Source: Portulaca oleracea (lineage: Eukaryota; Streptophyta; Magnoliopsida; Caryophyllales; Portulacaceae). Taken from it: a stretch of DNA of 64,000 bases. Within the stretch, counting starts at the first letter, position 1, and each line of letters opens with the position of its first letter. Position numbers and translations under genes: made by a program. Shown here in pieces: positions 57,471 to 64,000 of the stretch. Below the pieces are notes generated by a model. It saw nothing but the letters and a program-made list of their open reading frames with translations, searched no databases and was not told the DNA's origin. Location: assembly GCA_029582165.1 (NCBI GenBank), contig CM055875.1, positions 30,128,644 to 30,192,643 on the forward strand, written 5' to 3'.

Positions 57471-57852
57471 CTAAGAGAGCGTTTGGTAGAATCAAATGTT
57501 TCATGGGGAAAAAATTTCTTGAGAGAGTGTATTTTACAGTATTTGATTGAAGTTGTAAATTTTCTTGAATAAAGTTTGAGATGTCCCAACTACCCATATT
57601 TGTAATTGTTTGGGTTCGTTATATCCGGGAATTTTGAAAACTTCCACATTTTGGATCCCATTTTCCACCGTGAATTTTTTTTATTACCCTCCCCATAGGA
57701 AACTTTTTCTTTTCCAATGATAATTGTAAAGCTGCAGGCCTCACATAAAATGTTTCTCATTGACAAGTGACAGCCAAACATGGAGAAAATTAGTCAACTT
57801 AGGAAAGTTAACCAATTTCTTCGGGGTTTTCATGCAACCAAGCACACTCTAG
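57471..57852. mobile_element. MITE-like insertion with GTTTGGT ends
   Basis: The left end CTAAGAGAGCGTTTGGTAG and the reverse complement of the right end CTAGAGTGTGCTTGGTTGC are similar, a common form for plant hAT/PIF MITEs. No target duplication is clear. The minus frames inside are not genes. Confidence 0.35.
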
Positions 57853-58270
57853 GTTGAATTTTGACCTCAATTATTTTGTTGTTCACCATTGAGTTAAACT
57901 ATCACACAAGACTTATACATCCAAATGGATGAAGCTATAAGAACTAGCAGGGGTGAAGCTTCTAACAATGAAAGAAGCTATTTTTTGGGTTTAAGTTCAA
58001 CTTTTTAATGATAAAAAAGTCATACGTTAAGATTGTTTTTTACCAATGCCCCCAAAGTATTTGATTATTTACTTCCAATTTTCCATGATAATAAAGCATA
58101 GAAAAGACGAAAGGTTACTATGCAGTAGGCACACGCACGCATATGAGGTCTCTATACAGCAATATAAAACATATGTTGACTGGTAGTATACCAACCCAAA
58201 ACCAAGGCTTACTCACCTAATAATACTAATATATAATACTAATATATACAGTAAAAAACAAACTCAACAG

Positions 58271-58272
<2 letters not shown>

Positions 58273-58314
<42 letters not shown>
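58273..58314. repeat. (GA)n microsatellite
   Basis: About 21 GA units. Confidence 0.95.
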
Positions 58315-58319
<5 letters not shown>

Positions 58320-58928
58320 GAACGATAGGGACAGATAAAGAGAGTGGAACCAGTAGATGAAGGTTGTTAAACTTGATAGAAATTGTAATCCCAATTCAAC
58401 ACTTAAACGAGTAATTGACCCAACGTAATCAAAAGAAAATGTTCATTTGATCTGACTTTCAATTCCAAGTACTACTAATAATAATTGAATTCCAGGGGAA
58501 GTCAATGCAAATTGCAAGCAATTAAACAGGGTCTCTAGATGAAAGGCGAATTCAATCCAAATTAAAGAAACCAAAAGTTGAGTCAACTTACCCTTAGCAT
58601 CATGCTGATGAATCATAATACTCTTTTTTCTCTCTCCCTTTGTTTTTCCTATCTTTTTTTTCGGTTGGGAGTCAACTGGGACTGGTGTAATGGAGTTTGA
58701 TTGAGAGCAAGTCAAAAGAGCTCTGGTAATTTTCCAACCGTTTTCTGGGATTTTCACTCCCCATTTCTGCACCCCGACGAAGCTTGCCCTCTTTTTTCCA
58801 AACAGCACAATCTGGACTTCCGGTGCTAATGGGGCTTTACATGTCACAACTCACAAGACTTCCATGCTTCGATTAAAATTACCGCTCTAGTCTCTACCTT
58901 TTGAGGGTGTGTTGTTCAATATGTATTA

Positions 58929-59076
58929 GGTGCACCAGGCAGGTGTGATATAGATATCTATGAGTGAACAATTATATGAATTAGAGTGAAAAATCATAAT
59001 AACCAGAGTAAATAACTCAATATATATGAGTGAATAATTGTAGAATCTGAAACATATACTCCGGGAGCACCAAACA
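58929..59076. mobile_element. Small MITE with GGTGCWCC ends
   Basis: The 148-bp segment starts GGTGCACCAGGCAG and its reverse complement starts GGTGCTCCCGGAGT. The interior repeats ATGAGTGAATAATT-like words, similar to the array at 41100-41360, and TGCTCCCGGTGCAC also occurs at 41986. No target duplication was identified. Confidence 0.4.
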
Positions 59077-59158
59077 AATTCCACGCGTTGTTTTGGGTTG
59101 AATTTTTTTCTAACTTGTACAGTTGTACTAATTTCTTACAACTTTTTCAATTACACTA

Positions 59159-60671
59159 TGGCCCTGTTCTTTTATATGATTGGTCTGCGGTATGGCGCGG
59201 TGCGATGTGGTGGAATTGTGGCGGGTGTGGTGGAATTGTGGTGGATTCTGGTGGGTTATTGGTAAGTTGTGGTAGATTTTGTTTTTTATAAATGTAAATT
59301 ATATTGGTAAATGTGAAAAAGTTGATTGTGGTATGTTGTGCTAAATTGTGGTGGATTGATATGTTGTGGTGGGTTCTGACAAAATGCAGTGTGTTATGAC
59401 ACCACAGCTAGCCAGCCGTATAAAAGATAAAAATAACCCCTCTTACCCCTTGTTCCTCTTCACCTATAATCCAAACAAGATAAAAACATATCCCTCCCCT
59501 CTCCTCCCTTCCCATCCCCTTCCCTCCCATTTAATATCCTCCCCTCCCCCCCCCCCCTCTAATAACCAAAGTCACCAAAGAGATTGTTACTTTCAAATTC
59601 TTTCCATTATTACCTTTTTTTTTCAACTCCTCACAATGTTTACCATAAAGTTTCGAAAATTAGGTTCATCCTACCTCAATTTTAAATTCATAACTATTTT
59701 ACCCATTTTTCGTCGACGTATGTAGAACGGTGTAAAGAGTATGAAATGACTCTAATTAAAAGTATGAAAACCCCTAAACAAAATAACACAATTGTCACCT
59801 CTTATTCAATTCCATCGTAATATGGAAAGATAGAACTATCCTTGTAGAATGGTATAAAAAATATGCAGTTAGCCAATTACTAATGATAAACATTAATTTC
59901 AATGAAAAAAGGGTTCTGCAAAATTGAATGGAATTGAACAAAATACTCTTTCTTCAATTCTCAAATGAGAATGAGAATGAGGATGAACACAAATGATAAA
60001 GATGGAGAAGGGAGCTTTTAATTTCTACTATGGATAAATCAAAAGATGGAACCTCAAGGATTAAACAACGGTGAGGAAGAGTTGGAAATACGACTGAGAA
60101 AGATGAACACAAACGTTGAAGAAGAAGAAGAATGAAACCTTTAACTTATAGGATGGATGAATCGAAGAATGAAACCTCAGAGATTGAACAACGATGAGGA
60201 AAGTGGGTGAGTTTAGTTTGTCACGTGTGCAACTAAATTTTTAAATGGAGGACATCTTTGTTAGTCACATTAATTGAGGGTATTTTTGTCAGTTTACATT
60301 AATTTAAACATTAACTTTATCTGAAAAATGATGTATTTAATCTTTAATATAAAGGCTATGTGGGATATTTGTTACTTGGTTTACAGTTGAGGTTTCCAAA
60401 ACCTGGTGGCTAAAATCTACTTTTCCAAAAACTCAAGGGATAAAAACCTAATTAGTTTGAAAAAATCACTTATTACATATCTATTAAAACAAACTCCAAC
60501 TCTTTCTAACAGCTTTGATTATTTCCAACTCTCTTTCCAGTTTCTTATGGCTTTGACAAATTCCTTTCAGCTTTCACAAACTACTTCCGATTCCTTGCCA
60601 CTTTGGGCAACTACTTCGAATTCTAACTTTTTCTAACTTCCCGCTCTGTTTATCCAACCCAAAAGAACAAT
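59159..60671. mobile_element. Possible non-autonomous DNA transposon with TGTTCTTTT ends
   Basis: GGCCCTGTTCTTTTATATGA at the left and the reverse complement of CCAACCCAAAAGAACAA at the right share TGTTCTTTT. The left part (59190-59400) is a GTGGTGG-rich degenerate repeat. No transposase and no clear target duplication, so this is tentative. Confidence 0.3.
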
Positions 60672-61013
60672 CTTTAATACAAAGGTTAGATGGGATATTT
60701 GTTAGTTTAAAAGTTGAGGTAGAGTGAACTTTATTTCCAAAACCCGATGTCTAAAATCTACCTTTTTTTTAGAAATTCAAGGAATAAAAACCTAACTGGT
60801 TCGAAAAAAACATTTATTATCCATCCAATAAAAAAAAAAGAAAACAAATTCCAACTATTTTCAACAACTTTGATTACTTCCAACTCTCTTTGTTTATTCT
60901 AGCTTTGACAAATTTCTTCCAGCTTTCACAAATTATAACTAACTCCTTATAGCTTTGACCAACTCCTTCCAACTTTTTCTGACTTCGTGCTTTGTTTATC
61001 CAATCCAAAAGAG
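60340..61013. repeat. Diverged tandem duplication, unit about 335 bp
   Basis: Copies at about 60340-60668 and 60669-61013 share TGGGATATTTGTTA, CCAAAACC, GATAAAAACCTAA, AACTCTCTTT and GTTTATCCAA in the same order. Divergence is substantial. Ser/Phe-rich frames across it are not genes. Confidence 0.7.
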
Positions 61014-61019
61014 TGGACT

Positions 61020-62890
61020 CTTAAAATAATTAAAGATAATAAAATAAATAAAAATATTATATGATTAAAATTTGGAAGCATTTATCGCTAAATTATAGAT
61101 TTCAGTCCAAAATAGCACTAAACTATCAATTTTGAGGAAAATTCTTATCTTGTAACCTGATGAGCAGTTTGTAGCTCGTATATAGTTTTATATTTATTTT
61201 CTTACTTTGATTATTTTTTATCTAAATATTCAATTTTTTATTGAAAATAATATGAAATGTTATTTTCTTATTTGAAAGTGTGTAATTTTAGATTTGGCTA
61301 TGTCATTTCTAATTGAATGTTCATTTCATTTCATTTCACAATACAATATTTTCAAACCAAAAAAATGCGTTTATTAATAGAAAATAACATTTTCTGAGTA
61401 GAAAATGACATTCTTTTATTAGAAAATAAAGTTATCAACTTAAATTGATATCAGTGGCATTTTTTTATTAAAATTTGATAGTTGAGTGGTATTTTTAACT
61501 AAAATTCATAATTAGTGATAAATAGTTCAAGATTTTTTAGTGGGTAACTATTTTGTGCAGTTTAATGGTAATTTAACCAAACACTACAAGACTTGCAAGA
61601 AACGTGATTTAGCCTTATCCCATTCAAATTCAAAAGTTTAGGGCTTACTATATATTTTTTTCCCAAATATATTTAGGTTGGGTACATATTGACTCGTAAA
61701 TTATTAAAATATTATATAAAATTTTAGAAAAGTTGGATAAGGTGATATGTAATGAGTTTTTTTTTTTTGTATAATTTACAAAATTTTACACATTTTTTCA
61801 AAACTTTGTCACAATATTTACTAAACTGTACCTAATATAAATTTAGTTGTGCAAAGAACACACTCACTCATGAACTATTAAGCACCAATTAACCAATACT
61901 TGGCTCAAGTCAATCAAACTTCGGATCGAGTTTGAGTTTTCCAAATTGTCTATGAAAGCGATTGTTTTTTTTTAAAAAAATTATTCAAATACTAGTTGAA
62001 CATGTTGAAGAGTTATTAGAACATTGTAAAAACAACAAATAACAATATGACAACTGACAAAATCTAACAAGGAACATCACAAACATAGACAACTAGAAAT
62101 AAAAAATCGAAATTAATTTTTTGAATTCGTAATTTTCTCTCTGCGCCACTTCTACTTAAGTAACTCCAATCCTCCATAGTAATAGGGTCCTCGCAAATGA
62201 AGTGTGTACCACAACAAACTATGTCGTACTGTATACCATGTCATCCAAGCTATCGTGAGACAACTGTGAGGGTTCCTCAAACAAGACAACACTCTTTTCC
62301 TTCATTTTATTAGGACCCTTAAATCTTGCAGAAGTGGCCCTACACGCTGCTCAGCTGACAAAATGTCATTTAGACTTCAATAAAACCTTTATCTTCGTTC
62401 TTCTACCATGCACTTTGGAACTCTTTTAAAAAGACTCCTCAATATCAGCAGAGATATATATAAATTTGAATACGAAGTACTTAGGTTGGAATTTGTTTTA
62501 ATTTGTTGTCTTGTCTTTTATTTTTAACTATGTTGTCCATATACATTTAACTCTTCATTAACTTCTACGTATCTATATTTCTCTGAATTCCCTTGTCTTT
62601 TGTTAATCAATTGGTTTTCCAAAGGTTTTTCAAATCGATTTATTGTTTGTCTAAAATTATTTTTCAAAACAGTGTTCTGAAAGTTTTTCTGTGGGTTTTC
62701 ATGAACAGTTTCTACATGAACTCTAATTTATGGCAAAAGGTTACCTACATATGTATCTCCGAAATTATACTCATGTCTATTTTTCCTAGATGTTTCTTGT
62801 TATTGTTATCTTTGAATATGAAAAAAAAGGTGGACAATGGTGGTTTTATGTATTAGGTTGTGGACTAAAGAGTTAGTAGTCAAATCGGCA
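61020..62890. other. AT-rich intergenic DNA
   Basis: No recognisable gene, repeat array or element ends. ATTTTCTnAnnAGAAAATGACATT-like words around 61240-61430 suggest decayed transposon sequence. Confidence 0.4.
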
Positions 62891-62892
62891 AA

Positions 62893-63340
62893 CAATCTGG
62901 AACCATCTCAACCGAAAGCTTAAGATGATAGTTGTAGGCTCAATGATGGTTTTATACTCTAACACGCCCCGTCACACAAATGCCCTTTGGGCCGTGGATG
63001 CTACAAGGACCCCTTCACCTTGCACAAATGAATATAGGAGTGCTGAGATTCGAACGTGAGACCTTTTGCTTAGGTTTGGCTTTGATACCATATAGAACCA
63101 TCTCAACCAACAACTTAAGCTTTTGGTTGAGATGGTTTCACATGGTATCAGAGTCAAACCTAAGCTAGATGTCTCAGGATCGAATCCCGACACCTCTTGT
63201 ATTCATTTACGCAAGGTAAAGGGGCCCTTTACCGCATTCACGTTTCAGGCCCAAAAGGGCATTCGCGTGAGGGGGCATCTTAGATTATGAAACCATTCTT
63301 GGGGCTACAACCATCATGTTAAGCTTTTGGTGGACATGGT
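62893..63340. mobile_element. Head-to-head pair of SINE-like elements forming a palindrome
   Basis: Two diverged copies of an element of about 220 bp face away from a centre near 63115. The right copy starts TGGTATCAGAGTCAAACCTA (A-box-like, 63143) and has GGATCGAATCCC (B-box-like) about 30 bp later; the left copy has the same on the minus strand (TGGTATCAAAGCCAAACC, GTTCGAATC). This spacing resembles tRNA-derived plant SINEs such as Au. Both end with GGCCCAAAGGGCAT-type text. A partial third copy lies at about 63370-63413. Confidence 0.5.
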
Positions 63341-63419
63341 TCCACATGGTATTAGAGTGAAAGCTTAAGCTGATGGTTGTAGGTCTAATGATGGTTTTAT
63401 ACTCTAACAAGCAATACAT

Positions 63420-64000
63420 CGTACTAAAATTTAATTTTTTTGTTATAAGTAAAAAAAAAATTTCATATGTGAAAATTAAGGGGTTGATGGATAAGAATAC
63501 AATAAACAAATTAAGCTTATTGGTGGCTATTTGTTACATAGCGATACAATGAGTAGACCAACTTTATCTAGATTTAAAAATAATGTAGTGATACAAAGAA
63601 ATATAATGTAGTGTACTAGTTGGGTATGGTGTCCAAGCACCCGAATTCCCCATCCCCCACAACTCCTTAGAGAAATTAGGTGAGGAAAAAGATTAGATTT
63701 AATCAAGATCCCATAATCAAATAATACCATTAATAGCTTTTGTAAAGATAATTTTTAAAATCCCGCTAAAATAAATAAATTGGGCTTAGTTTAGCGTCAT
63801 TTGGACAAATTTTAGCATATTATTCAATTCAGTTGGACAAAAATGCGTTTAATTCGGTAATCAGTCTACCTGGAACAAAGGCACTTTGAGTCTCATGGAC
63901 TACGCTTGGGAGAATCAGCTTGAGCCTGTTTGCAATGGTTTTAGAGATAAGCTTGTATATAACATTGCACAGGCTTATGGGTCTAAAATCTTTTGTCGAT
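63420..64000. other. AT-rich intergenic DNA to the window end
   Basis: Short frames only. The last 120 bp (CCTGGAACAAAGGCACTTTG, then AGATAAGCTTGTATATAACA) recall plant LINE reverse-transcriptase text, but too little is present to call it. Confidence 0.3.

Noticed and set aside
1..64000. CRISPR arrays, bacterial operons, phage or defence systems
   Set aside because: Composition, introns and repeat families are those of a plant nuclear genome; no regularly spaced identical short repeats were seen.

Overview
The window is nuclear DNA of a flowering plant, probably a eudicot; the genus cannot be fixed from the sequence. It is AT-rich, its genes have many short GT-AG introns, and nested transposable elements of families typical of plants fill most of it: Cassandra, Copia and Gypsy LTRs, FAR1-type Mutator elements, hAT-like MITEs and Helitrons. 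No bacterial, viral or organellar gene block was seen.

Host genes. The clear host genes are three members of the CALMODULIN-BINDING PROTEIN 60 (CBP60) family, all on the minus strand: A at 19096-21978 (8 exons, 471 aa), B at 44270-48326 (9 exons, 621 aa) and C at 52138-55725 (8 exons, 587 aa). I assembled each by hand from splice sites; every exon joins in phase. C keeps the C-terminal Trp/Arg/Lys-rich segment typical of the calmodulin-binding domain of CBP60a-f. A and B lack it, and B has an internally duplicated C-terminal exon. The family encodes plant-specific transcription factors of immunity and salicylic-acid signalling, so this looks like a locally duplicated, diverging cluster spread out by transposons. 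A possible gene or gene fragment of unknown function lies at 12160-14989.

Layout. 1-10.2 kb: hAT-like MITEs (two with 8-bp target duplications), GGGTCGGGT-type repeats, LTR-retrotransposon debris and a decayed Copia gag with its primer-binding site. 10.2-16.9 kb: CT-rich leader, the unknown gene and a Helitron-like end. 16.9-18.0 kb: a Cassandra element with three LTRs and two internal domains inside one 5-bp target duplication. 19.1-22.0 kb: CBP60 A. 22.7-31.6 kb: LINE fragment, Helitron end, and a 3.3-kb Gypsy-like solo LTR inside a fold-back MITE. 31.8-40.8 kb: a 9.06-kb Mutator-like element with a 9-bp target duplication. 40.9-44.1 kb: motif arrays and a Copia-like solo LTR. 44.3-55.7 kb: CBP60 B and C. 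55.8-64 kb: AT-rich intergenic DNA with MITEs, microsatellites and a palindromic SINE-like pair.

The Mutator-like element is the most striking part. Two genes run towards each other from the two ends, as in maize MuDR: a plant-mobile-domain (PMD) gene on the plus strand, and a FAR1 + MULE transposase + SWIM + OTU-protease gene on the minus strand. GC-rich palindromes lie near both ends. Upstream of the PMD gene there is also an inverted repeat of what looks like a captured host-gene fragment and a 116-bp-period minisatellite. Both genes carry premature stops that mostly fit C-to-T change, so this copy is probably dead.
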